28,421 bases of DNA from Chara braunii (Eukaryota; Streptophyta; Charophyceae; Charales; Characeae): NCBI GenBank assembly GCA_003427395.1, contig BFEA01000304.1, positions 767,669 through 796,089 of the forward strand. Reading direction: 5' to 3'. The position numbers and the translations under genes were made by a program. Numbering within the stretch: position 1 is the stretch's first letter; every line of letters starts with the position of its first letter. Positions 10,784 to 18,960 of this stretch are shown one piece after another. Under the pieces are notes generated by a model. That model ran no database searches. It was not told where the DNA came from and saw only the letters and a program-made list of their open reading frames with translations.

Positions 10784-11230
10784 GGCAGCAGCGATGACGG
10801 AGATGACGATGACGTTCCGACTCGCTGTGCTGACAGGAGCACGGCCATTCCTCGTTCTACTGTTCATCGTCCTCCACCGCCGTCTCTCCCTTCTTTTGCT
10901 GGGCTCTCTTCATCTCCCTGCCGTTGTGTGTCCCTTTTTGCCTTCCCTCTTTCCGTGTCTACCCCTCCTCCCTCTCGTCATTCTCTCCCCGACTCTCCGG
11001 TTCGTGTTGATGCGGCGACCAGCCCTGGTCCTTGCACGAGAGGATCGGATCAGGGTGCAGGGTTGGGATCTGCGTTGGGATTTGGCTCGGCTGTGATCAT
11101 CGATCTGACGAGGGAGCTCGACGAGATGGAGTCAAGCGAAGTTCGACCAGATGGGAACAATGATGGGCCCAAAAAGGTGAGTGCGCTACTGCTGCCTTCG
11201 GCCACTTTTAGAAGAGAATGTCCACACTGA
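8648..11230 (+). CDS. Predicted nuclear protein with multiple SUMO-interacting motifs (probable first exon)
   Basis: Open for about 860 codons from an ATG in strong context (G at -3 and +4). The only earlier in-frame start is GTG at 8618. The product is Ser/Arg/Gly/Glu-rich and mostly disordered. Five hydrophobic cores next to acidic or serine runs fit SUMO-interacting motifs (residues counted from the ATG): IDFVCLDSD (24-32), VVSVVSSDD (436-444), LPIISVRGSDSSD (622-634), ITIIIS followed by an 11-Ser and Asp-rich tract (696-722), and VIIDLTRELDE (816-826), which matches the VIDLT type best. RGRPR (353-357) resembles an AT-hook, near repeated RRSPR motifs. Residues 370-430 are degenerate repeats of about 12 residues (GRPSAEATELSG-like). 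Codon 843 is followed at 11177 by AAG|GTGAGT, a consensus 5' splice site, so the last 17 codons are probably intron. No catalytic domain is visible. The role is inferred to be SUMO-dependent nuclear scaffolding or ubiquitin-ligase targeting. A chance GC-rich open frame is possible but would not explain the motifs. Confidence 0.55.
10748..10780 (+). repeat. (AGC)11 trinucleotide repeat coding poly-Ser
   Basis: Eleven uninterrupted AGC codons encode the serine run immediately after the ITIII hydrophobic core and before an Asp-rich stretch. A tract of identical codons is prone to length change by slippage, and each change keeps the frame. Confidence 0.9.
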
Positions 11231-11260
11231 GTAGGACTTTTGTTAACTACTGCAAGTCAG
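11177..11260 (+). other. Candidate intron of the poly-SIM gene
   Basis: The donor AAG|GTGAGT at 11177 is near-consensus and falls between codons. The nearest plausible acceptor is TCAG|G, ending at 11260, preceded by a modest T-rich stretch and a TTAAC branch-like site. This would join in phase to a frame beginning AVMEVGKRN. An alternative AG at 11256 gives a short tail ending in a stop about 27 codons later. The acceptor is uncertain and may lie much further downstream. Confidence 0.3.
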
Positions 11261-11420
11261 GCGGTAATGGAAGTCGGGAAAAGAAATTTGAGGAAGAAGA
11301 TAACAGGGCGAGTATGTCGGTGGTGGGAAGCGATTGAATGTCCTGTCCAGCAGGTCTGGAATGTCAGCCCAACCCGTCGATCAACCTTTTTGCTTCCTCT
11401 AATTCCACCCCACATCAGAG

Positions 11421-11422
<2 letters not shown>

Positions 11423-11471
<49 letters not shown>
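11423..11471. repeat. (CT)n microsatellite
   Basis: About 24 uninterrupted CT dinucleotides, followed by a C-rich pyrimidine stretch. Open frames through it on both strands are repeat artefacts. Confidence 0.9.
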
Positions 11472-11475
<4 letters not shown>

Positions 11476-11761
11476 CTTCCCCCCCTTCGCGCCCCCGACG
11501 CCCTCTTCAAACGACCTTTGTGTTTGCTTTTTTCCTCCGGAAGAATGAATCAATCGCCGTGTTTTTGAGTTGTTTGCTGGCATCCGATATGACTTGTCGC
11601 TCCTCCTCTGCGTTGGCCAAACCTGTAAGAAGACCGATCGCTCACAGGATGGCATGCACACTGCGAGAGCTGCAGAGCGGGACGGGTTAGTGAAAGGTAG
11701 GGGTGTACGTGTCGAGGAGGCACCTAGTAAGAAAAGCTGCAGACGAACGGTACTATGAAAA

Positions 11762-12060
11762 TGGTTGTTATACCCGATTGATGAGAGATGATGGATGAAA
11801 GATGATGAATGAAAGATGATGAGTGAAAGATGATGAGTGAAAGATGATGAATGAAAGATGGTGAATGAAATGATGATGAGTGAAAGATGATGGATGAAAT
11901 GATGATGATGGGTGGGATGTTGGACATTGAAAGTGGTTGTTATACCTGATTGATGAGAGATGATCGCTGGGAGATGATGGACGAGATGATTGATCGATGA
12001 AAGATGATGCAATAGAGACGATGGATGATGATGATGATGATGATGATGATGGGTGTGATG
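11762..12060. repeat. GATGA-type minisatellite, duplicated as a 172-bp block
   Basis: Imperfect repeats of GATGAATGAAA and GATGATG fill the region. The motif TGGTTGTTATACC begins at 11762 and again at 11934 (period 172), and the motif ATGATGGGTG(G/T)GATGTTGG closes both halves. The whole block was therefore duplicated as a unit. Minus-strand frames rich in His, Ser and Ile are translations of the repeat. Confidence 0.75.
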
Positions 12061-12485
12061 TTGGCTTATACTGACAATGGCAATGCTGACGATGATGGTG
12101 TTTCGATTGGAAGGTGTGGTAAGATTGGTGTAGCTTAACAGCATAATAGACTTCCACTTGTCAATCTTACGTATTACTGTATATTGATCAGTGTCGGTGG
12201 AAGATGGAAAGGTCAGTGGAAAGTGAAGGCAACAAAGTATACCTCTTTGTTCACAGCGCGAACTGATGAAATTGGCCGTGGTAATGTGAGTTTGTCGTTA
12301 GCTGCTTTTTTGACCCTCTTGTTTCTCTTCGGATCGAATGCAAAACAATTCGCTCTCTATTCTGTTTCCTTTCTTGTTTTTTCTTTTTTGTTTCGTTTTT
12401 CCCGATCACGTGCAAAAAATCGACGGTTGCTTGGAATGGTCTTCTATACGTAGTGGATCGCGGACCCGCCTTGCCTTAGAGATCC
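12061..12485. other. Intergenic sequence, no gene seen
   Basis: Short open frames only. A T-rich segment at 12360-12400 gives a hydrophobic frame that I do not consider a gene. Confidence 0.4.
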
Positions 12486-12616
12486 CGTGAAAAGAAGCTG
12501 CTGCTAGTCACTGGCGTTCTTCTCTTCTGTTTTGTTTCGCTAAAAGCAGCGAAGTGGTTGGGCTTCGAAGCCGTGAACAGAAGATGCTGCTCGTCTCTGG
12601 CGTTCTTCTCTTCTGT
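12486..12616. repeat. 45-bp direct repeat
   Basis: A 45-base segment at 12486-12530 recurs at 12572-12616 with five differences. Both copies contain GGCGTTCTTCTCTTCTGT. The spacing is 86 bases. Confidence 0.75.
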
Positions 12617-13024
12617 GGTATCTTTATAATGTTACTTAGAGATCCTTCGCACGCACGCTAGGATTCTTCTGCATGTACTTGACTGGAATCGGGGTCAGGT
12701 TCGCTGGAAAACGTTTCGGTCTGAGTCTGCTCTTGGACGTCAAGGTGTTTGCCACTATTGCAGCGTTCTCTCTGTCGCGTAGCTTATAGTTATGTATGGC
12801 TATGTGTGTGGTGCAAAGGTCTTTCCACCAGTGTCTAACATAACATACGTAGTGCATGAATGGATAGAACTTTGCAGCGGGCGTGGGGATTAGTGTTTCG
12901 TTAGTGGGGTAGCACGGGACTCTCACAGCTGGCGCAGCAGCAGTTCTTTGCCTGGTGGTCATGGAGGAGTCGGTGGCAGCGGCGCTGTCACTTGTGTGTG
13001 GAATTGGTGTACTGATGTCTTCAT
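12617..13024. other. Intergenic sequence with one minus-strand open frame
   Basis: A minus-strand frame of 108 codons (12636-12962) has a mixed, protein-like composition, including WWKDLCTTHIAIHNYKL. I recognise no family. It may be an exon fragment of a host gene or a transposase, or a chance frame. Confidence 0.25.
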
Positions 13025-13415
13025 CAGTCGCAAAGCCCTAAACCCTATCTATAACCTAAGCCGACCCCTTTCCCCACTAAAACCCATCAATCATATCTGC
13101 ACCTCAAACGCACCCGATCCCCACCCAACACCATTCACCCTCCGGCCAGCCACCCTGTGTCCACCCATCCCTTACTCAACCACCCTATGGCCATCCTATC
13201 CCTGTCCTACGCCCACCGTACACCCACTTTCAATACGCCCTAGGCCCACCGTGAATTCCGACCCCAAGCCCCCAGCCATGCACAGATCCTCACCGTTACA
13301 CACTCACCCCTTGCCAAGCTAGCCTATGTTCACTCATCCATGCCCGGACTCCTTAAACCCACCACAAACCCACCCTAACCCCACCCTTAACCCCACCCTA
13401 ACCCCACGCCAGAGC
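13025..13415. repeat. C-rich, G-poor block with degenerate telomere-like repeats
   Basis: The plus strand is strongly C-rich and G-poor over nearly 400 bases. It starts with CCCTAAACCCTA, which matches the plant telomere unit, and ends with several CCCACCCTAAC units at about 13370-13404. The middle is a loose CCCACC/CCCAT repeat. It resembles a decayed interstitial telomeric or subtelomeric repeat. The other strand could form G-quadruplexes. Confidence 0.55.
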
Positions 13416-13468
13416 CACGCGAAACACATTCTAAATCCAAGAGGATGCTAAGGCAGACTACGATCTGC

Positions 13469-13562
13469 ACCCGAATTGAACGCCCGGTCATTTTGGCTGT
13501 GTCTAGACTGAAGCCGTTCCAAATACAGCTATAAATATAATGACCGGGCGCTCTTTTCGGGT
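13469..13562. mobile_element. 94-bp MITE-like element with 24-bp terminal inverted repeats
   Basis: The left end ACCCGAATTGAACGCC continues to 13492. The right end (13539-13562) is its inverted complement, with about 20 of 24 positions matching. The inner 12 bases CGCCCGGTCATT match perfectly. The interior carries GGCTGTGTCTAGAC and ATACAGCTATA, which recur at 15498-15663. No clear target-site duplication is visible, so the exact ends are uncertain. Confidence 0.6.
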
Positions 13563-14016
13563 GAAGACGGTTGTTCGCCGGACCGTTCTCCTCGTCCAAC
13601 TCAGCGAGAACCCTGGGCTTGCAGTCTGAGCACCAAATCCAAAATAAGCAGAGCCGCTGCTGCCCAACGTACGCGTTCAAGGAGCCAAGATCATCTCTTA
13701 CTGATGGCATCTTCTTATTCTTATGCCCTTTTTGTCGAGCAAGGCACCCTCGCTCCTTCCGCGGCGCAATCAAAGAGACGCTCCTACCTCCTCTGCCCGC
13801 GGCTCGCACCTCAAATGCACACACTCTCTTGACTGTCATTGCCATCGTGTTTGCTCTGGTGCAGCTCTTAGCTGTGAAATGCCTTCCGTCGCTTTTTGCC
13901 CATATGACTCAATGTCGTTTGATGGTTGTCGCAGCCAGCCAACTCTCCCACGGACACGCCTTGTAACCTGCTCCTTCAACTTTTTCCCGGACAAGACCGT
14001 AGATGCATGGGTCTTA
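13563..14016. other. Intergenic sequence, no gene seen
   Basis: Overlapping open frames of 130-150 codons in two plus frames and one minus frame. Their composition changes where the flanking repeats begin, and no domain is recognised. Confidence 0.35.
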
Positions 14017-14102
14017 CCTCCTCGTCCTCCTCCCTCGTCCTCCTCCCTCGTCCTCCTCCCTCGTCCTCCTCCCTCGTCCTCCTCCCTCGTCCTCCTCCCT
14101 CG
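14017..14102. repeat. 13-bp minisatellite CCTCCTCCCTCGT
   Basis: About 6.5 near-perfect copies of CCTCCTCCCTCGT. Because 13 is not divisible by 3, every frame reads the same 13-residue peptide, so the open frames here are artefacts of the repeat. Confidence 0.9.
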
Positions 14103-14486
14103 CTCATTGCAGCCACAACTTTTCTTTTACCCTTTTGGGCTGAACGCTGCTTGCTAAGCACAGTGCACGTGTGCTTTTGGCAGGCGGATGGATCTGCAAC
14201 CCCCTTCAGGTACCATATGTACCTTTCTTTTCTGTTAGGAGCAGTTCTTCTTGATCCTTCTGTTAAACCACCAGTTCACCTTTCCTTCTTCGTAGCAACC
14301 GAGACGTCTGAGGGCATACTCGCACCAGGGCTGTTGACACGGAATCTCGTGGTTTACGGCTATTAGATTTTACATCATGGGGAGTCCTAGTTTGAGTATG
14401 CCTGTCTTCAGTCCATCGAGAGTCCTTGGGTGCTATGAAGTTTGCGAGTGAAACGTTCGTTCGCAGCCGATAGTCATGCGACGATA
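14103..14486. other. Intergenic sequence, no gene seen
   Basis: No open frame with domain character and no repeat was recognised. Confidence 0.4.
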
Positions 14487-14656
14487 TGCACACTGAGTGA
14501 GTGAGTGAGCGAGTGAGCGAGTGAGCGAGCGATTGAAGTGAGTTAGTGAGCGAGTGAGCGAGGGATTGAAGCGAGCGATTGATCGAGTGAGTGAACGAGT
14601 GAGTGGGTGAGCGAGTGGGGGGAGCGAGTGAGGGAGCGAGTGAGGGAGTGACACGT
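14487..14656. repeat. (GAGT/GAGC)n tetranucleotide array
   Basis: About 170 bases of imperfect GAGT, GAGC and GAGG tetramers with interspersed GATTGAA. The Ser-Leu-Thr-His-rich minus-strand frames follow the repeat. Confidence 0.8.
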
Positions 14657-14764
14657 GGGTACGCGTTGCGTGGATTTGATTTCACGATACAAATGGCTGA
14701 AAAACGTGTGCTGTCAAACTAGATGCAGTGGGTGGGAAGTTCCCGGGAAAGGGTTCATATTGCG

Positions 14765-14845
14765 AAATAAGGGTCATAACCAAGATAGGGGTTATGTTCC
14801 AAGAAAGGGGTCGTGTTTCAAGGACAGGGGTCATGTTTCAAGATA
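14765..14845. repeat. About four 20-bp repeats of AGGGGTCATGTTTCAAGA type
   Basis: Successive units share (A/G)GGGGT(C/T)(A/G)TGTT(C/T)CAAG with a period near 20-21 bases. The first unit is the most diverged. Confidence 0.7.
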
Positions 14846-15420
14846 GATCGAGGGCATGGCAATGAGAGGGAGATGGTGTCTGAATGTTAAGATTGTTCAA
14901 GTAACCGGAGAACCTGAACAGCACGCCGAAGACTGACGGAACGAGGCTAGGACGGTTAGGGGATGACCGGGCGAGAGAGGAGGGGGAGGCAAGGAAGAGC
15001 AGGGGAGGGAAGATGACAAGCAAAGGGATTGGAAACAAAGAGCTGTGGAGAGTAAACGAGGGCAGCCCAGACGGATGGCAGAGTGAGGGGAACGCGGGCT
15101 GGTTGAGAGGCAGGAGAGGAAGGGGAGGCAGATAGGGCCGATCGATTGGGAGGGAGCGAACAGAGATGAACAGACACGATATAGGAAGGAGATGCTTGAG
15201 GGGACAAGGAGCGCAAGACGAGTTCCTGAAGAGGTCAGGGGGAGCAGAAAGGAACGACGAAGGCGTTTAGGTAGGAGGAGGTGGAGGAGCCGAGAGGCTG
15301 ATGAGAGGAATGGCGTAGGAAGATGAGAACTGTGGAGGAGAAGAGCCGAGCGAAGAGGAAGAAAGGAGAGGGAACAAGAGGAAAGCAGGGGTTGGCTTCC
15401 GCGGAGTTAGAATGAATGAA
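14846..15420. other. Purine-rich stretch
   Basis: From about 14940 to 15400 the plus strand is dominated by GGAGG, GGGAG and GAAGA runs, so the minus strand is pyrimidine-rich. Minus-strand frames are Ser/Pro/Leu-rich and have no domain. It may be a decayed simple repeat. Confidence 0.5.
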
Positions 15421-15497
15421 GGATTCGTGATGTTTTTTGTTGGTCTCTGGAAAACGATGGTCATGTGCGCCAGACCTTCTCTACTGCTACGCCCACT

Positions 15498-15663
15498 TTG
15501 TTCCCTTCGAATCCGAACAGAGCGTACGGTAACTACCGGGGCTGTGTCTAGAGTTAAAGCCGACCCAACCGGAATAGAACGTACGGTCACTATGGCTGTA
15601 TTTCTAGACTTACTGCTGCCCTGCCCCGAGTACAGCTATACTGACCTTGAGTTCAGTTCGGGT
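15498..15663. repeat. Relatives of the 13469-13562 element (one partial, one full length)
   Basis: 15563-15663 shares with the element at 13469 the order GAACG-CGGTCA, TGGCTGT-T-TCTAGACT, TACAGCTATA and TTCGGGTGAAGAC. 15498-15562 is a shorter copy with GAGCGTACGGTAAC and GGCTGTGTCTAGAG. The inverted ends are more diverged here than in the first copy. Confidence 0.5.
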
Positions 15664-16030
15664 GAAGACAGAAGGGTTTATGATCTTTTCTGTGGTCTCG
15701 ATCGGCACGCCCCCCAGACCCACTATTGCGACTTGTACACTCACTCGCTCTCTCCTCCCTCTTTGGTTGGTGTCTTCCTCCCCTATCGCCATCCTCCTGC
15801 CACTCTCTCAACTTTGTCTTTTCAATCTTCACCGCATTCTGTCAATCTGCCCTCCTCTTCGTCCGGACACAACGCACCCTCAGCATCAAATGCATCGGGC
15901 CAAAAACGTAGCATGTACGCATTCGTGATGAGGGTGCGGTGAGTTTGGCGGAAGACCCGTTCGGTTCCCTTGAAGCCTTATTGGACTTCTCTTTGTGGGT
16001 ACGAAGAGGGAATCCAAGGCGGGGTCTTGT
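15664..16030. other. Pyrimidine-rich intergenic sequence
   Basis: The plus strand is C/T-rich from about 15700 to 15870. The 176-codon plus frame here lacks domains and overlaps the repeat upstream. I do not call a gene. Confidence 0.35.
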
Positions 16031-16148
16031 CAAGTTTTTTTTTTTTTTAAATCAGTAGTTTTTCTCTTGTTTCTGGTTGCATCTGGATTCGAACTTGGGC
16101 CTGTATTTCAACGGTCCGTGGATGTCCCAACTGAGCCGTTGCTCAACC
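16031..16148 (-). mobile_element. tRNA-derived SINE-like element, copy 1
   Basis: On the minus strand, 16148-16075 is a 74-base tRNA-like segment. Its ends GGTTG and CAACC pair as an acceptor stem. It has box A GGCTCAGTTGGG (plus 16126-16137) and box B AGTTCGAATCC (plus 16085-16095). An A-rich tail follows, seen as T on the plus strand at 16035-16048. The T-stem pairing is poor, so it is a tRNA-derived repeat and not a functional tRNA gene. Internal boxes like these recruit RNA polymerase III. Confidence 0.65.
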
Positions 16149-16199
16149 AGTATCTTTTCATTATCGGCCCCGGTGCCCAAGGCAGATACAACACAGACT

Positions 16200-16315
16200 G
16201 AGCCCCGTGCTCAAGGCTGAGAATGAGCTCAGTACCCAAAGCTGAGAATGAGCTCAGTACCCAAGGCTGAGAAAGAGCCCAGTGCTCAGGGCTGAGAACG
16301 AGCCCAATTCTCAAC
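16200..16315. repeat. 25-bp minisatellite array 1
   Basis: About 4.6 units of GAGCCCAGTGCTCAGGGC-type sequence, each ending in TGAGAAA. It is the most diverged of the three arrays (GAGCTCAGTACCCAA variants). Confidence 0.8.
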
Positions 16316-16431
16316 TTTTTTCATTTAACAAGCAGTATCTCTTCGTTTTCTGTGGTTGCATCTGGATTCGAACTTGGGTGTATTTCAACGGTCCATGGGT
16401 GTACCAACTTATCTAGGCCCGTTGGTCAACC
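16316..16431 (-). mobile_element. tRNA-derived SINE-like element, copy 2
   Basis: Same organisation as copy 1. The tRNA-like part covers 16354-16431, with minus-strand box A TAGATAAGTTGG and box B AGTTCGAATCC, paired GGTTG/CAACC ends, and a short A-rich tail on the minus strand at 16316-16328. Between it and array 2 is the shared linker ending AACACAGACTGAGCCC. Confidence 0.65.
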
Positions 16432-16481
16432 AATGTCCTTTCATTACGGGCCTGGTGTCCAAGGCAGATACAACACAGACT

Positions 16482-16746
16482 GAGCCCAGTGCTCAGGGCT
16501 GAGAAACATCCCAGTGCTCAGGGTTGAGAAAGAGCCCAGTGCTCAATCCTGAGAAAGAGCCCAGTGCTCAGGGCTGAGAAAGAGGCCAGTGCTCAAGCCT
16601 GAGAATGAGCCCAGTGCTCAAGGCTGCAAAAGAGGCCAGTGCTCAAGCCTGAGAAAGAGCCCAGTGCTCAGGGCTGAGAAAGAGCCCAGTGCTCAGGGCT
16701 GAGAAAGAGCCCAGTGCTCAGGCCTGACAGAGAGCCCAGTGCTCAA
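16482..16746. repeat. 25-bp minisatellite array 2
   Basis: About 10.6 units. Almost all carry the GTGCTCAGG form of the unit. The unit matches arrays 1 and 3 in length and register. Confidence 0.85.
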
Positions 16747-16864
16747 GTTTTTTTCTTTTAACAAGCAGTATCTTTTCTTTTTCTCTGGTTGCATCTTGAT
16801 TCGTACTTGGGTGTATCTCAACGGTCCATGGGTGTACCAACTTAGCTAGGCCCGTTGGTCAACC
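16747..16864 (-). mobile_element. tRNA-derived SINE-like element, copy 3
   Basis: The tRNA-like part spans 16787-16864. Minus-strand box A is TAGCTAAGTTGG, an exact match to TRGCNNAGYNGG. Box B has one change (AGTACGAATC). The A-rich tail is seen as T runs on the plus strand at 16747-16759. Confidence 0.65.
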
Positions 16865-16914
16865 AGTACCCTTTCATTACGGGCGTGGTGCCCAAGGCAG
16901 ATTCAACACAGACT

Positions 16915-17065
16915 GAGCCCAATGCGTAGGGCTGAGAAAGAGCCCAGTGCGTAGGGCTGAGAAAGAGCCCAGTGCGTAGGGCTGAGAAAGGTCCCAGTGC
17001 GTAGGGCTGAGAAAGTTCCCAGTGCGTAGGGCTGAGAAAGGTCCCAGTGCGTAGGGCTGAGAAAG
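16915..17065. repeat. 25-bp minisatellite array 3
   Basis: About six units, all with the GTGCGTAGG variant in place of GTGCTCAGG. The last units also carry GGTCC or GTTCC in place of GAGCC. The uniform variant shows that this array expanded locally from one founder unit. Confidence 0.85.
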
Positions 17066-17289
17066 TACAATTGACTGAAATGAGCCCTGTACTCGGGGCT
17101 GGATAGACCCCTGTGCTGAAGACAGAACCAGCTGTTAGGCCAACCACACTAGTAAGCTCAAGCCGCTTTAAAAAGAGCTACTCATTCGGAACCGAGTTTC
17201 GAAAAAAAAAAAAAACAGGGCAGGAACCGAATAGCAACTACACTAACATACTAATCTTTTCAAGATGGACCCTTCCGGACCGAGTGAGT

Positions 17290-17351
17290 TAGTCTATTCA
17301 TCTCCCAGAATCCTCAGCTGCTGACTGAACTCTGGGAGGAGCAATAGACTA
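17290..17351. repeat. Short near-perfect hairpin
   Basis: TAGTCTATTCATCTCCCAGA (17290-17309) pairs with 17331-17351 with only a mismatch and a bulge, around a 21-base loop. The size fits a small-RNA precursor, a MITE remnant or a chance palindrome. The sequence alone cannot decide. Confidence 0.6.
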
Positions 17352-18080
17352 AGCCTACAGTAAGTGATAGAGGGAACATTGTCTGGTTCTTTGAGAAACT
17401 CATCCATGGGAAGTTCTTAGACCACCAGGATATAAGTAGAGTGTTTCTTGCCTCCCTTACTCTCCTTTCTGATGATGTGCCATTCGACTGCGATATCTGT
17501 TCTGATGGCCTGTCTGATTTGTGCTCAATCAGTGTTCACGCAAGTCCCCACCTTGAGTTGCTGGTCCAGAAAACGGACCCCGGCCAGCTGCTTGCCCAGA
17601 GAGTACGGCACCGTTTTTCATAAGTGCAAAATTGCTGCATGGTGGATGGTTAATGGTTACGGGATGGGCAGAGCAAGGGAAGTCCCCAAACTCAGGAACA
17701 CTAGCCTTGGATCCCACATGCTTGGAACGTGGAATCTGCGCGTTACCCCTCCCCCTTTTTCCCTGGAAAAGAAAAAAAAGAAAAATAACCATATAAGATG
17801 GGCAGGCTCCCCCGCAAGGTGGAAAAGGGAGAGATTTCCAATTCAACAGTCCTTAAGGGCCCATGCATATACTCGGGCCCAATGGGGATTGGGCCCCATT
17901 GGCCTCACGTACGTTCTTGGGCATGCTTTGTGTCCTAGCATCTAAAGATAGCCGGATGCCCCCCCAGCCCAGCATTAGCAGGACCTTGGGCAATATTGTT
18001 GGGTGCTATGCAACAATGATATTGGGTAATAGACACCGCTAATGTGGGTCGGCGAGGGGGGTGGGGAGGAAGGGGGAGGT
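17352..18080. other. Intergenic sequence with small palindromes
   Basis: Contains the palindromic CCAATGGGG/CCCCATTGG at about 17879-17902 and CAATATTGTTG/CAACAATGATATTG at about 17992-18026. Open frames of 60-165 codons have no recognised domain. Confidence 0.4.
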
Positions 18081-18176
18081 GCAGCACCAGCCCATGGGGC
18101 TGGGCACTAGCACTGCGGTCCCCCCGCAGGTGACACCTGCCCATGCCCACATCATCGCGATGAGGGGCTGGTGCAG
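18081..18176. repeat. GC-rich fold-back
   Basis: GCAGCACCAGCCC at the left end pairs with GGGGCTGGTGCAGC at the right end. The enclosed segment has further GCAGGTG/CACCTGC pairing. Confidence 0.5.
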
Positions 18177-18347
18177 CTTTGCTTTTGCACCAACACTACG
18201 ATGCGAACCTACCGGTGGGTTGGGGAGAGGTACGGGTTTGTAGGTGTTCTCACACTATGTAGAGTTGTGAGGAATAGAGGTGAGAAAAATAGAGAGGTGA
18301 AGGCAAGTGAATGAGAGAAGAATATAGCTTCGTTTGGAAAAAGAAAG

Positions 18348-18487
18348 GACTTGCCACGCAGCACATGAAACGAAAAAGCAAACGAGTGTATCTGCCAGCA
18401 GGATGCGGCAAGATACATGCGTTACTATTCATAGTAACAAAAGATGCACTCATTTTATTTTTCGTTTCATATGGGGTGTTGCGAGTC
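18348..18487. repeat. 140-bp fold-back element with central palindrome
   Basis: Arms 18348-18393 and 18442-18487 are inverted copies with about 36 of 46 matches (core ATGAAACGAAAAA). The loop contains GTTACTAT-TC-ATAGTAAC, itself an almost perfect palindrome. Confidence 0.6.
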
Positions 18488-18960
18488 TTGAAGAGTAGGG
18501 ACATCCTGTGAGCTTTCTGGCACACATAGCCGGATGAACTGGCATGAACTGGTGGCTGCGTGTGAGGTGAGTGAATCCAACGGCAAAAGGAGGCTTGGGG
18601 TTGAACAAGCCGGTTTCTTTTTGTTTGTGTTTCTTTGAAATAGCTAGCTGTTTCTTCGAAGTACTGATCGTCGTGATAGAGGATTGGGACAACATTGTAC
18701 AAGTTCACAACCTGGGAACAACGAGCTGTTTTTCGGAAGTACTGGTAAAGGCTTGAAGAGTGTGGACCTAAAGGGGAATCAAGTGTGCTTCGGGGGAAGA
18801 GAAGCTCACAAGTCCAAGTAGAAACCCTTGATCAAGGTTGGGTTGGACTTAAAAGAGGGAAGCCCCTTACAATGCTGGAACATTATGTACCAAAGATTGG
18901 TGTGGCACTACGGAGAGCGCGGAATCAGAAAAAAACGGTGGAAGTTGCAGTGAAGATATT
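18488..18960. other. Intergenic sequence, no gene seen
   Basis: Short open frames only. The 76-codon plus frame ending at 19015 runs into the next fold-back and is not supported as a gene. Confidence 0.4.

Noticed and set aside
11257-12144. Minus-strand frame of 295 codons rich in His, Ser and Ile
   Set aside because: It is a translation of the (CT)n tract and the GATGA minisatellite; the residue pattern follows the DNA repeat.
12636-12962. Minus-strand frame of 108 codons as a host gene
   Set aside because: The composition is protein-like, but there is no recognisable family, splice context or neighbour support; noted only as a possible fragment.
13926-14366. Plus-strand frames with repeated Ser/Pro/Leu blocks
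   Set aside because: The 13-bp minisatellite gives the same peptide in every frame.
16075-16148. Functional tRNA gene
   Set aside because: The length and A/B boxes fit, but the T-stem does not pair, the acceptor stem is only partly paired, and the same sequence occurs three times with tails. A tRNA-derived repeat fits better.
16842-17147. Minus-strand frame of 101 codons with a repeated Leu-Ser-Pro-Thr-His-Trp pattern
   Set aside because: The 25-bp minisatellite read in three frames gives a 25-residue peptide repeat; it is not a gene.
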